Below are positions 53,399-62,493 of a stretch of DNA of 64,000 nucleotides, piece after piece. A program made the position numbers and the translations under genes. Source of the stretch: an uncultured Eubacteriales bacterium (GTDB taxonomy: Bacteria; Bacillota; Clostridia; Oscillospirales; Acutalibacteraceae); NCBI GenBank assembly GCA_934546985.1, contig CAKTEE010000003.1:62001-126000 (forward strand), given 5' to 3'. The notes beneath the pieces were generated by a model. It had not been told where the DNA came from and searched no databases. It saw nothing but the letters and a program-made list of their open reading frames with translations. Positions within the stretch are counted from its first letter, which is position 1, and each line of letters begins with the position of its first letter.

Positions 53399-53427
53399 TT
53401 GACAAATGTTCCCTTATCGTATATAAC
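53399..53427 (+). promoter_or_regulatory. Promoter of the second GT-C-like gene
   Basis: TTGACA (53399-53404), 17 bp, TATAAC (53422-53427). Confidence 0.75.
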
Positions 53428-53473
53428 TTATAGGAGACAGAATTTAAATCAAACATCATTGGAGGTTACCTTT

Positions 53474-55015
53474 ATGGAGACACAAAAGCATTCTAAAAAG
53501 CAGCGTTACTTTCTGCCAATTTATTGTTTGGCAGTTTCTTTCCTATTTTTAATGGTATGTTCAAAATCTTCCTTTCTTTATACAATGAACGATTGGCCGG
53601 ATGTTAATATTTACTATACCCTTGGCAGAGGAATTGCCGAAGGACAGGTTCCTTACCGTGATTTGTTTGAACAAAAGGGGCCCCTTCTCTTTTTTATTTA
53701 TGCGCTGGCGTATTTGCTTTCCCCAACTAATTATCTGGGCGCCTTTTTTCTGGAAGTACTGTCCTTCGCCATACTGTTATTGTATATTTATAAAATTAGC
53801 AGGCTTTATCTTGGGAGAAAAAGTTCCGCCTTTCTGCTGCCCGTGTTTTCAATGCTTCTGGTAACATCCGATTGCTTTTATTACGGTGGCAGTGCCGAAG
53901 AATTTATCCTGCCCATGCTGGCTGCGGGACTGTATTATTTGCTGAAATATTTTAAAAATGACGCCAATATCCCTGTCAGCTATAAAGTAATTTTCATAAA
54001 CGGCGTGTTTGCCGGATGCGTGTTTTGGATAAAATATACGATGCTGGGCTTTTGGTTCGCATGGATGGCAAGCCTTTTTTTCATTATGCTAAGCCGCCGG
54101 CAAATTGCCAGAGCGCTGTATTCCTGTGTTGCCTTTCTGGGCGGTATGCTATTGGCTTCCCTGCCAATTTTGCTGTATTTTTTAGCGAACAATGCACTCG
54201 GAGAGCTTTTTCACACCTATTTTTACGTAAACCTTTTTTCCTACACAGAACATATTTCTTTTTTGCACCGCTTGCTTATGCTCCTATATCTTCCGGCATG
54301 GCATATAGGTCAGGATATTTTCATGTCTTTTTTTCTTGTTTTCGGTCTTTTATCATTCACAATTCAAAGCTGTTATCTTCCCAAAAATTATATGCGTCTT
54401 TCCCTGCTGTCCTGCCTGCTTTTTTTAGATTTATCTGTTTTCTTTCGCGGTACTACTTATATTTACTATTTTTTTGTTTTTACCCCATTCACTATTTTAG
54501 GGCTTATTTCCGCATTTCACTTTTTCCGCGCAAAATTTTGCCAAAAGAAAAATTCCCCTTTCATTTCTGCAGTGATTGTGATTGTATTTGCTATATGCTT
54601 CGGCGGCACATGGCTGCTCAGTCCAAACACACGGGCAATTGGCATAGATAAACAGGACTATGCGCAGTTCCGATTTGCAGAAATCATCCGCAGGGAACCA
54701 GATGCAACACTTTTATGCTGCAACATGATGGACGATGGCTTTTATTATATTGCTGACATCTGCCCTACAGAAAAATTTTTCTGCAGGTTCAACCTGCCCG
54801 AAGAATATTTTCCTGAGCAGTATGAACAGCATCGGCAGGCAATTAAGGAAAAACGGACGACTTATCTTATCCTGAAAAGCAGAACCGCATTAAAAGACGG
54901 TGAATTTCCCAAGGACCATGCATGGGTTAATGAAACCTACGAATATATTGACAGAGCAACGCAATTTCACGAACACAGTGATGCCACCTACTTGCTCTAC
55001 CAGGCACGGACATGA
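53474..55015 (+). CDS. Polytopic GT-C/ArnT-like membrane protein, paralogue
   Basis: 513 residues from ATG 53474 behind GGAGG. It repeats the plan of the 51688-53256 product: WPDVNIYYTLGRGIAEGQVP then YRDLFEQKGPLLFFIY in the first loop, about 11 membrane segments, and a C-terminal NMMDDGFYYIADICPTEKFF. The two genes diverge from a shared intergenic region and are probably ancient duplicates acting on the same glycan. Confidence 0.82.
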   Translation: METQKHSKKQRYFLPIYCLAVSFLFLMVCSKSSFLYTMNDWPDVNIYYTLGRGIAEGQVPYRDLFEQKGPLLFFIYALAYLLSPTNYLGAFFLEVLSFAILLLYIYKISRLYLGRKSSAFLLPVFSMLLVTSDCFYYGGSAEEFILPMLAAGLYYLLKYFKNDANIPVSYKVIFINGVFAGCVFWIKYTMLGFWFAWMASLFFIMLSRRQIARALYSCVAFLGGMLLASLPILLYFLANNALGELFHTYFYVNLFSYTEHISFLHRLLMLLYLPAWHIGQDIFMSFFLVFGLLSFTIQSCYLPKNYMRLSLLSCLLFLDLSVFFRGTTYIYYFFVFTPFTILGLISAFHFFRAKFCQKKNSPFISAVIVIVFAICFGGTWLLSPNTRAIGIDKQDYAQFRFAEIIRREPDATLLCCNMMDDGFYYIADICPTEKFFCRFNLPEEYFPEQYEQHRQAIKEKRTTYLILKSRTALKDGEFPKDHAWVNETYEYIDRATQFHEHSDATYLLYQART

Positions 55016-55041
55016 TGCGCTCGATTTAAATAAAAATAACC

Positions 55042-55092
55042 AATCCCCGAAGACCTCTATACAAGATCTTCGGGGATTTTTATATCGTTTAA
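55042..55092 (+). terminator. Terminator after the second GT-C-like gene
   Basis: AATCCCCGAAGA and TCTTCGGGGATT form a perfect 12-bp stem, then TTTATAT. The gene on the opposite strand also ends here, so it may work in both directions. Confidence 0.88.
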
Positions 55093-55769
55093 TCTTCACG
55101 GGCAAGTCCATAACCATTATATCCTTCCATATCAGGATGCCAAAAAACGACTTGCAGAACATTCTCCTCTAAAGAATCATTCTTGAAAAGCTGTTCCGCA
55201 CGATTGTATATTATTTTACGAATACCGGATTCTGCTTTCCCAAATAAAACGGAACTGCGCCGATAATCTTCTTGGGAAGCAAACACAATATTGCAGGACG
55301 GCCGGCTGTTTACATATATTTTATTTACGGACATTTGCAGGCATTGGGTTAAAAACAGTTGAATTTCCTGCTTGCAATCACGCAGGGCGCGGGTAAAAAC
55401 AGTATCTTGAATATTATTCAGAAAAATATACATATCTTTATCATAATAATTTTCTGTATTGCAAGCATGTTGTTCGCATAATTGCCGCCACAGCCGCCTA
55501 ACTTCTTTTGCTATATCTTCCGCCAATAAACCCATACGAGGAGGCAGCCCGATAAAACGGCGATAAACCTCACTGTTCTCTGCATACAGGTATAACACCG
55601 GAACCTTATGCCTGCGCGCCGCATAGACGCTGTTTTCTGCGGTTTGAGCGAGAATCAAGGCACATGGCAAACCTATATTTTTTAAGCAACCTTTCAATTC
55701 TTCAAACAGCAGTTCTTCTTTCTGTCCAATCATTTCCCATGGAAAGCTTTTTTCCGGTGATAAGAACAT
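55089..55769 (-). CDS. Hypothetical protein of 226 residues
   Basis: ATG 55769 is preceded by AAGGCGG, 42 nt after the aroF stop on the same strand, so it may be co-transcribed. It is soluble with no signal peptide. The start reads LFEELKGCLKNIGLPCALIL with AARRHKVPVLYLYAENSE, an alpha/beta pattern; the rest is helical with several cysteines, and the end is VLQVVFWHPDMEGYNGYG. I do not recognise the family. Confidence 0.6.
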   Translation of the reverse strand: MFLSPEKSFPWEMIGQKEELLFEELKGCLKNIGLPCALILAQTAENSVYAARRHKVPVLYLYAENSEVYRRFIGLPPRMGLLAEDIAKEVRRLWRQLCEQHACNTENYYDKDMYIFLNNIQDTVFTRALRDCKQEIQLFLTQCLQMSVNKIYVNSRPSCNIVFASQEDYRRSSVLFGKAESGIRKIIYNRAEQLFKNDSLEENVLQVVFWHPDMEGYNGYGLARED

Positions 55770-55811
55770 CTTGTTGTCAGCCGCCTTTTACCTTAATTTA
55801 TCTGCAAAACA

Positions 55812-56828
55812 TCAGGATAACGTACGCCCCATCACCTGCGCCAGACCGCGTATTTTCTGATACATTTTATCAAACTGTTCAAAGGTTAACTGCTGTGCCG
55901 CGTCAGACATTGCCACACGCGGGTTCGGATGAACTTCTACTATAATTCCATCTGCGCCTACGGCAACAGCGCCCAATGCCAGCGGCTCCACATAACGTAC
56001 CCTTCCCGCAGCATGGGACGGGTCAACAATTACAGGCAGATGGCTTTTTTCCTTTGCCACAGCTACAGCAGATAAATCAAGGGTATTGCGGGTGGCGGTT
56101 TCAAAAGTACGGATACCTCTCTCGCAAAGGATCACCTGTTCGTTCCCCTCACTCATAATATACTCCGCCGCGTCCAGCCACTCCTCAATCGTCGAGGACG
56201 GGCCGCGTTTAAGCAATACAGGGACATTTCCACGTCCCAGCGCACGCAGCAAGCGGAAATTTTGCATATTGCGCGCGCCAACCTGTAAAACATCACAGTA
56301 ACGTGCGGCTTCCTCTACTTCATTTTCGCTGATAATTTCACTGACCACCTTCAGCCCAAAGGCGTCACCGGCTTTGCGCAGAAGCCGCCAGCCTTCATTT
56401 TCCAGCCCTTGGAAAGAGTAAGGGGACGTCCGCGGTTTATATGCCCCGCCGCGCAGGAATTTCGCACCCGTTTTGCTTACAGCCTCCGCCGCCGCCATAA
56501 TCTGCTCTTCACTTTCCACTGCGCAGGGTCCTGCCATCACTGCCAGCTCCTGCCCGCCTACGGTAATTCCGCCGACGTTTACAATACTGTTATCCGGATG
56601 AAAAGCCCGATTTGCCAGTTTATAGGATTCTACCACTGAAACCAGATGGTCTACACCCTCCATCATATCAAGGTTGGCATCCTCCAGCCTGCTTTTATCT
56701 CCTACAACACCGATAATGGTTGCTTCAGACCCGGAAGACAGATGCGCCTGTAAGCCTCTGATTTCCAGCTGTGTTTCAACTGCCTGAATATTCTCCGGCG
56801 TTGCACTGCGTTTCATTACAATAATCAT
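55812..56828 (-). CDS. aroF: 3-deoxy-7-phosphoheptulonate synthase
   Basis: 338 residues from ATG 56828. An N-terminal ferredoxin-like regulatory domain (IIVMKRSATPENIQAVETQL) precedes the TIM barrel with VMAGPCAVESEEQIMAAAEA, FLRGGAYKPRTSPYSFQGL, LLKRGPSSTIEEWLDAAEYI, VILCERGIRTFE and PVIVDPSHAAGR. It condenses phosphoenolpyruvate and erythrose 4-phosphate in the first step of the shikimate pathway. The N-terminal domain usually gives feedback control. Confidence 0.95.
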   Translation of the reverse strand: MIIVMKRSATPENIQAVETQLEIRGLQAHLSSGSEATIIGVVGDKSRLEDANLDMMEGVDHLVSVVESYKLANRAFHPDNSIVNVGGITVGGQELAVMAGPCAVESEEQIMAAAEAVSKTGAKFLRGGAYKPRTSPYSFQGLENEGWRLLRKAGDAFGLKVVSEIISENEVEEAARYCDVLQVGARNMQNFRLLRALGRGNVPVLLKRGPSSTIEEWLDAAEYIMSEGNEQVILCERGIRTFETATRNTLDLSAVAVAKEKSHLPVIVDPSHAAGRVRYVEPLALGAVAVGADGIIVEVHPNPRVAMSDAAQQLTFEQFDKMYQKIRGLAQVMGRTLS

Positions 56829-56969
56829 AAAAAACAACCTTCCCGCGCCATTCGCTTTAGCGCTTTTTGGCATTAAAGTATATTTGCATTATACTCTGCG
56901 TAGGCTCTGATGTCAACCTCTTTCAAAAAACTTTTTGTACTTTCTCTGCCGCAGATACGCAAAGAGGGC

Positions 56970-56999
56970 TTGCAATCCCCTGCCGCCATAGGATATAAT
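56970..56999 (+). promoter_or_regulatory. Promoter of glyA
   Basis: TTGCAA (56970-56975), 18 bp, TATAAT (56994-56999), 38 bp before the start codon. Confidence 0.7.
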
Positions 57000-57037
57000 A
57001 ATCTGGTAAATATTGTTTTGAAAGGATTTGTGGATAT

Positions 57038-58288
57038 ATGTACGCAGATATGATGGATACCATCGGTCTTGTTACTGCAAACGACCCCGACGTGGGCAAC
57101 GCAATGCAGAAAGAACTGGAACGCCAGAGACGCAACATTGAACTTATCGCTTCTGAAAACTTCGTTTCCGCCCCTGTAATGGCGGCTATGGGCAGTGTGC
57201 TGACTAATAAATATGCGGAAGGCTACCCGGGCAAGCGTTACTACGGCGGTTGCCAGTGTGTCGACGTTGTAGAGAATATCGCCATTGAACGTGCAAAGGA
57301 AATTTTCGGCGCTGAGTTTGTTAACGTTCAGCCCCATTCCGGCGCACAGGCCAACCTTGCGGCATATTTCGCATTAATTAAACCGGGCGATACCATTATG
57401 GGCATGAACCTTGCGCACGGAGGCCATTTAACCCACGGTTCCCCTGTCAATATGTCCGGTTCCTATTATAACGTAGTCCCTTACGGTGTGAATGACGACG
57501 GTTTTATTGACTACGATGAAATGGAAAAAACTGCAAAGGAAGTACAGCCGAAACTTATCGTTGCAGGCGCTTCCGCTTATCCCCGCGTGATTGATTTTGA
57601 ACGTATCGGCAAAATCGCAAAAGAAGTCGGCGCATATTTCATGGTAGATATGGCTCATATTGCAGGTCTGGTTGCCGCCGGTTTACATCCATCCCCGGTG
57701 CCGTATGCTGATATTGTAACCACTACTACACATAAAACTCTGCGCGGTCCGCGCGGCGGTATGATTCTCTGCAAAGAAGAATTCGGCAAAGCGATTAACA
57801 AAGCTGTATTCCCCGGCACACAGGGCGGCCCGTTAATGCATATTATTGCGGCAAAAGCCGTTTGCTTCGGCGAAGTTCTCAAACCCGAATATAAAGCATA
57901 CCAACAGCGTATTAAAGATAACGCGGCGGCACTTGCCGGCGGTCTGCTCAAACGCGGCGTTAACTTGGTTTCCGGCGGTACGGACAATCACCTGATGCTG
58001 GTTGACCTGCGCGGCACCGGCGTTACCGGCAAAGAGCTGGAACATCGTTTGGATGAAGTTTACATCACTGTTAACAAAAACGCAATTCCGAATGATCCGG
58101 AGAAGCCATTTGTCACCAGCGGTATCCGTATCGGTACACCGGCGGCAACCAGCCGCGGACTTCAGCCAGAAGATATGGACAGCATTGCAGAATTTATTGC
58201 GCTCGCCGTTAATGATTTTGAAAACAAGGCAGATTACATCCGCGAGGGTGTCAGCGCACTGTGCAAAAAATACCCGCTGTATGAATAA
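57038..58288 (+). CDS. glyA: Serine hydroxymethyltransferase
   Basis: 416 residues behind GAAAGGA. NIELIASENFVSAPVMAAMG, YAEGYPGKRYYGGCQCVD and the pyridoxal-phosphate lysine motif VTTTTHKTLRGPRGG are all intact. It interconverts serine and glycine with tetrahydrofolate and supplies one-carbon units. Single gene with its own promoter and terminator. Confidence 0.97.
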   Translation: MYADMMDTIGLVTANDPDVGNAMQKELERQRRNIELIASENFVSAPVMAAMGSVLTNKYAEGYPGKRYYGGCQCVDVVENIAIERAKEIFGAEFVNVQPHSGAQANLAAYFALIKPGDTIMGMNLAHGGHLTHGSPVNMSGSYYNVVPYGVNDDGFIDYDEMEKTAKEVQPKLIVAGASAYPRVIDFERIGKIAKEVGAYFMVDMAHIAGLVAAGLHPSPVPYADIVTTTTHKTLRGPRGGMILCKEEFGKAINKAVFPGTQGGPLMHIIAAKAVCFGEVLKPEYKAYQQRIKDNAAALAGGLLKRGVNLVSGGTDNHLMLVDLRGTGVTGKELEHRLDEVYITVNKNAIPNDPEKPFVTSGIRIGTPAATSRGLQPEDMDSIAEFIALAVNDFENKADYIREGVSALCKKYPLYE

Positions 58289-58307
58289 TCTTTAACCCAA
58301 ACAAAGC

Positions 58308-58347
58308 AAAAGGTGTGAAGAGTAAAATCTGCACACCTTTCTTTTAT
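58308..58347 (+). terminator. Terminator of glyA
   Basis: AAAGGTGTG and CACACCTTT arms with a 14-nt loop, then CTTTTATTTAT. Confidence 0.8.
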
Positions 58348-58379
58348 TTATATTGAGAACCAGAATAGGAGGCGCCTAT

Positions 58380-59651
58380 ATGTCTGTTCCATTGGCGGAA
58401 CGCCTGCGCCCGCAGTCGCTGGATGAAATTTTTGGACAGCGCCACTTGCTTGGCGAAGGCAAAGCCCTGCGCAACATCATTCTTTCCGGTGATATTCCTA
58501 ATATGATTTTTTACGGTCCTTCTGGTGTAGGCAAAACCACACTGGCAAGTTATATTGCCCGCTCAACGGACCGCCGTTTGCACAAACTGAACGGCACCTC
58601 GGCCACTATCAGCGACATTAAAGCCGTGGTAGAGGAACTGGATACTTTTGCCGCACCAAACGGGATTTTGCTTTATCTGGATGAAATACAGTACTTCAAT
58701 AAAAAACAACAGCAATCTCTGTTGGAATACATTGAAAACGGCAAAATCACATTGATTGCTTCTACGACGGAAAACCCTTATTTTTATATTTACAACGCTA
58801 TTTTAAGCCGATCTACGGTTTTTGAATTTAAACCGGTAGAAAAAGAGGACGTTCTCGCCGCCGTACATCGGAGCATCCGTTTTCTGGAACAGGAAAAAGG
58901 TGTAAAAATTGAACTGGAAGAAACTGCGGCACAGCATATTGCCTCTTCCTGCGGCGGCGATGTACGCAAAGCAATGAATACAGTTGAGCTTTGTTTCCTT
59001 GCCGGTACGCCCGATGAAAACCGTATCGTTTCCATCCCCCTCGCCCTTGCCAAAGAACTAACGCAGAAAAGCTCCCTGCGGTATGATAAGGACGGAGATG
59101 AGCATTACGACATTATCTCCGCTTTTCAGAAATCCATGCGCGGTTCGGATCCTGACGCGGCTATTCATTATCTGGCTCGCCTGCTGGAAGCAGGCGACTT
59201 GCAGTCTGCCTGCCGCCGACTGCTGGTTTGCGCGGCAGAGGACGTAGGTCTTGCATACCCCATGATTATCCCCATCGTAAAAGCGGCGGTAGACTCCGCC
59301 CTTCAGCTTGGTCTGCCGGAGGCGCGCATTCCATTGGCTGACGCGGTAATTTTAGTCAGCACCTCGCCCAAATCAAACACCGGCAATGCGGCTATTGACA
59401 GCGCTATGGCAGATTTACGCAAAGGCGTCAGCGGCCCTGTACCCGACCACCTGAAAGACGCCCACTACGGCGGTGCGGAAAAAATGGGACGCGGGCTGAC
59501 CTACCAATATCCCCACCTTTACCCAAACCGCTGGATAAAACAGCAATACCTGCCGGACAAACTGACCGAGCACACCTATTATGTCTACGGCGATAATAAA
59601 AACGAGCAGGCGGCGCTTGCTTATTGGAAAAAAATCAAAGAAGGAAAGTGA
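58380..59651 (+). CDS. rarA: Replication-associated recombination protein A (AAA+ ATPase)
   Basis: 423 residues from ATG 58380 with AGGAGG upstream. LAERLRPQSLDEIFGQRHLL, Walker A GPSGVGKTTLA, Walker B ILLYLDEIQYFNK, sensor 1 ASTTENPYFYIYNAILSRS and the C-terminal tetramerisation region (DDAHYGG-like KDAHYGGAEKMGRG) are present. RarA acts at stalled replication forks. Length and domain order are normal. Confidence 0.95.
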   Translation: MSVPLAERLRPQSLDEIFGQRHLLGEGKALRNIILSGDIPNMIFYGPSGVGKTTLASYIARSTDRRLHKLNGTSATISDIKAVVEELDTFAAPNGILLYLDEIQYFNKKQQQSLLEYIENGKITLIASTTENPYFYIYNAILSRSTVFEFKPVEKEDVLAAVHRSIRFLEQEKGVKIELEETAAQHIASSCGGDVRKAMNTVELCFLAGTPDENRIVSIPLALAKELTQKSSLRYDKDGDEHYDIISAFQKSMRGSDPDAAIHYLARLLEAGDLQSACRRLLVCAAEDVGLAYPMIIPIVKAAVDSALQLGLPEARIPLADAVILVSTSPKSNTGNAAIDSAMADLRKGVSGPVPDHLKDAHYGGAEKMGRGLTYQYPHLYPNRWIKQQYLPDKLTEHTYYVYGDNKNEQAALAYWKKIKEGK

Positions 59652-59821
59652 GATTTAAACTTATTCAGCATCAGGAAGAATCTGATAAGCTCGAAACGGG
59701 TTACGGAAAACCTTTCTAAAAACAAAACAGTTTATTATTAAAAACGCTTTTATATCTCCTATGACTGTTGTTTATTTCACTATCCTTTCTGGAAAACATA
59801 ACCGCGAAAGGAACATTGTCA

Positions 59822-60259
59822 ATGAAAAAAGCATGCTCTGTATTGTGTATTATATATCTTATCCTCGCTTTCTCAGCCTGCGCTCCTAATCCGCCGGGAA
59901 AAACCGACAATGCACAAGTTATTATTGGTACATCAGCAAAATTCACTGCCGATGAAATCAAGTCTGCTGAAGACTGTGTCCTTGAAAAGTTTAAGGATTT
60001 CAAAGGATGTGAACTTCAAAAACTATGGTATGATGAAGAACGCTCCGACGAAGAAACTGACGCTTATCTTGTCGGCGGCTGCGGTTCTGTAAATGGGACA
60101 ACAAAAGAAAATGTTATTGTGTTATTCTCGAATTTTCACGTCAATTCTGCCGACGAAGACAGTGGATTTACCTCCGATACAGATCATATAAATTGGAATT
60201 GGGTACTGATTCGCGATAACAAATCCGGTCCATGGCAGGTTGATACCTGGGGCTATTAA
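59822..60259 (+). CDS. Small putative lipoprotein
   Basis: 145 residues from ATG 59822 behind GAAAGGAAC. Signal peptide MKKACSVLCIIYLILAFSAC with the lipobox FSAC. The mature part has FTADEIKSAEDCVLEKFKDF and a closing GPWQVDTWGY, the ending seen in a family of small secreted DUF proteins (WxVxDWGY). Function unknown. Confidence 0.75.
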   Translation: MKKACSVLCIIYLILAFSACAPNPPGKTDNAQVIIGTSAKFTADEIKSAEDCVLEKFKDFKGCELQKLWYDEERSDEETDAYLVGGCGSVNGTTKENVIVLFSNFHVNSADEDSGFTSDTDHINWNWVLIRDNKSGPWQVDTWGY

Positions 60260-60331
60260 AGGCTTGGCGCTGGACCTTTCACTGCAAATTGTGATGCAAA
60301 GGAAAATAAAAGAAAGAGGGAAATAAGATTC

Positions 60332-61072
60332 ATGAAAAAGGATGTTAATAATTATATACATGCCAATGGTTTAGAAAATTTCATACATAATTTTAAACAT
60401 GATTGGAATAAACGAATCGCAGTATGTTGTATTTTTATCCCCATCATCATTGTACTATTAATCATAGGCGTTTTTTCTTTCCCTTTAAATAAATACCATA
60501 CTACCCCAGGTACTGTGGTCGGAGATTCCGTCCGATATGTGAGAAACACGATAAAATACGTGCCTTTGCAGGATTTGGGAATCCGTGAGGAAGATGTTTC
60601 GGAAGGACAGGAAATCTCAATATTCCTCGACTCATCAGACAATGTAATCGGCGGCAAAATATACAGTTCTTTTCAGGGAAATTTTAGCTTAACCTGTATC
60701 ATTCTCGCCGCTTTTCTCATTATCCCGCCGGCAATTATCCGAACCCGCGGAGAAGGCAGGTTTGATACATATGAACTTCTGCATAACTTATATCAGGTCT
60801 ATATTTCTAAAGATAAAGTTTACCTTTGCAGATGGATGGGTGATGAACCCGGAAGCTTGCAGGATGCGGAAGAACATCGGTTTGATAAGGGTGAAATATT
60901 ATCTTTGATAAAAGTATGCAAATCAAAACGTTATAAAAACCTTGCCAAAATGGAAGTTCAGGTATTTGATGAACTGCACTGTAAACAGGAAATCCGAAGA
61001 AGAATTTGGATAACCAGCAACATGTATGATGTGATGATGAATAACTTTACTTGTGAAAACAAGAACATATAA
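60332..61072 (+). CDS. Hypothetical two-helix membrane protein
   Basis: 246 residues behind GAGGGAAATAAG. One helix near residues 30-52 (IAVCCIFIPIIIVLLIIGVF), an outer domain of about 75 residues (TTPGTVVGDSVRYVRNTIKY), a second helix (SLTCIILAAFLIIPPAII), and a cytoplasmic tail of about 120 residues. It may be in one unit with the lipoprotein 72 nt upstream. No family recognised. Confidence 0.65.
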   Translation: MKKDVNNYIHANGLENFIHNFKHDWNKRIAVCCIFIPIIIVLLIIGVFSFPLNKYHTTPGTVVGDSVRYVRNTIKYVPLQDLGIREEDVSEGQEISIFLDSSDNVIGGKIYSSFQGNFSLTCIILAAFLIIPPAIIRTRGEGRFDTYELLHNLYQVYISKDKVYLCRWMGDEPGSLQDAEEHRFDKGEILSLIKVCKSKRYKNLAKMEVQVFDELHCKQEIRRRIWITSNMYDVMMNNFTCENKNI

Positions 61073-61199
61073 ACGTTATAAACGTTCTGCGAAAAACAAA
61101 CGAGCATTTGCGCACCGAACACAGAAAATTTACCGTCCTGCACAAAAAAACAATACCCAAGCAAATGTAACAGGCAAACGCCATAAAAGGTTCGCTTAA
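61053..61199 (+). other. Possible 48-residue Arg/Lys-rich peptide gene
   Basis: A GTG at 61053 inside the end of the preceding gene opens MKTRTYKRYKRSAKNKRAFA then HRTQKIYRPAQKNN, ending KRHKRFA. About a third of residues are Lys or Arg. No clear ribosome site. The composition recalls small DNA-binding proteins of gokushovirus-type phages, but no other phage gene is near. It may be a chance frame. Confidence 0.25.
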
Positions 61200-61212
61200 T
61201 ATTTAACATAAT

Positions 61213-61247
61213 AAAAAATCTGGCGTCTTATTAACGCTGGATTTTTT
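61213..61247 (+). terminator. Terminator at the end of the lipoprotein/membrane gene unit
   Basis: AAAAAATCTGGCGT pairs with ACGCTGGATTTTTT (two G-U pairs) around a 7-nt loop. The A and T arms make it usable in both directions. No gene is seen between here and 61387. Confidence 0.8.
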
Positions 61248-61387
61248 ATTTATGGCTTATTTTGTTATCTTCACTCCATCAAGGCCATTTAAAACCGCCT
61301 TGTCTAAATTCGGAACTCAAATCAAATTTAACTCTACAAAAAGAAACTTACAAGTTAATACTCTCAAAAATTCTGTTTAACGTTTAT

Positions 61388-61434
61388 TTGACAAAGGCAT
61401 TGCGCAAATGTATAATAAGTTATACAAGTTATAC
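61388..61434 (+). promoter_or_regulatory. Consensus promoter and tandem 9-bp repeat ahead of the AbrB-ABC operon
   Basis: TTGACA (61388-61393), 17 bp, TATAAT (61411-61416): a perfect sigma-A promoter. It is directly followed by AAGTTATAC twice in tandem (61417-61425, 61426-61434) over the expected transcription start. The repeat is a natural operator candidate for the AbrB-like product. Confidence 0.75.
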
Positions 61435-61456
61435 TTTTTAACCTTGGAGGGGTTTT

Positions 61457-61765
61457 ATGAAAAAGAAAGAAAAAGACAGCGAAAAATATATGGGTTCCGT
61501 AAAGGTCGGACCAAAAGGACAGATTGTTATACCAAAAGATGTGCGGGAGATGTTCGGCATTGAACCCGGCGATACACTTTTGCTCCTTGCGGATTCCCAA
61601 AAAGGCATTGCCATTGAGAGATACAGTGTATTTACAAAAATTGCAGACGCAATATTCAGCGGAAAGGCAAAGGAAATTTATCCGGAACAAAGCGAGTCTG
61701 ACTCTATCGCCTTTGCTAATGCAATTAAAGACGCTGAAAAAGAGGGAGAGCGTGAGGATATATGA
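61457..61765 (+). CDS. AbrB/MazE-type DNA-binding regulator
   Basis: 102 residues behind TTGGAGGGG. VKVGPKGQIVIPKDVREMFG then IEPGDTLLLLADSQKGIAI is the swapped-hairpin AbrB fold. The C-terminal half is helical (FTKIADAIFSGKAKE). It overlaps the ATPase start by 4 nt (ATGA). Similar regulator-ABC pairs usually control their own operon. Confidence 0.88.
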   Translation: MKKKEKDSEKYMGSVKVGPKGQIVIPKDVREMFGIEPGDTLLLLADSQKGIAIERYSVFTKIADAIFSGKAKEIYPEQSESDSIAFANAIKDAEKEGEREDI

Positions 61766-62493
61766 CAGCAATCCAAACTAGCGCACTAAGTAAAAAATAT
61801 AAAAATAAAACGGCAGTGGATGCCTTAAACCTTACTGTGCGGCAAGGCGAACTATTTGCACTGCTTGGCATGAACGGCGCAGGAAAGACAACAACCATTA
61901 AAATGCTTTCCTGCCTGATTCCGCCGACCGGCGGAGACGCTATCCTGGCAGACGACAGCATCCTAACTTCCCCTATGAAAGTAAAGGAAAAAATCAATGT
62001 TTCCCCACAGGAAACAGCCGTTGCACCAAACCTGACGGTTCACGAAAACTTAAGTTTTATCTGCGGCATTTATGGATACCATGCCAAAACAGCGAAAAAA
62101 ATGGCAGAAAAGACGATCATAGACTTTGGTTTAACGAATATTGCAAAAGAAAAAGCCGGAACTCTTTCCGGCGGCTGGCAGAGACGGCTTTCTATCGCTA
62201 TGGCGCTGATTTCCGAACCGCAGATTTTATTTCTGGATGAACCCACGTTAGGGCTTGACGTGCTTGCACGGCGTGAGCTTTGGCGGGTTATTCAAGGGTT
62301 GAAAGGAAAAATCACTATAATTTTAACCACTCACTATCTGGAAGAAGCCGAAGCCCTTGCCGACCGCATTGGCATTATGGCAAAAGGCAGGCTTACGGCT
62401 GTCGGAACCGCTGCTGAGCTATTAATTTTGGCAGGCAAAAAGAATTTTGAAGACGCGTTTCTTACACTTTGCGGGGAGGGAGATACTTTATGA
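61762..62493 (+). CDS. ABC transporter ATPase
   Basis: 243 residues. Walker A is GMNGAGKTTT, the Q-loop is NVSPQETAVAPNLTV, the signature is LSGGWQRRLS (Trp in place of the usual Gln/Met), Walker B is ILFLDEPTLGLDV and the switch His is in LTTHYLEEAE. It belongs to the multidrug/CcmA-like class of small exporters and partners the permease that overlaps its stop by 4 nt. Confidence 0.92.
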   Translation: MTAIQTSALSKKYKNKTAVDALNLTVRQGELFALLGMNGAGKTTTIKMLSCLIPPTGGDAILADDSILTSPMKVKEKINVSPQETAVAPNLTVHENLSFICGIYGYHAKTAKKMAEKTIIDFGLTNIAKEKAGTLSGGWQRRLSIAMALISEPQILFLDEPTLGLDVLARRELWRVIQGLKGKITIILTTHYLEEAEALADRIGIMAKGRLTAVGTAAELLILAGKKNFEDAFLTLCGEGDTL

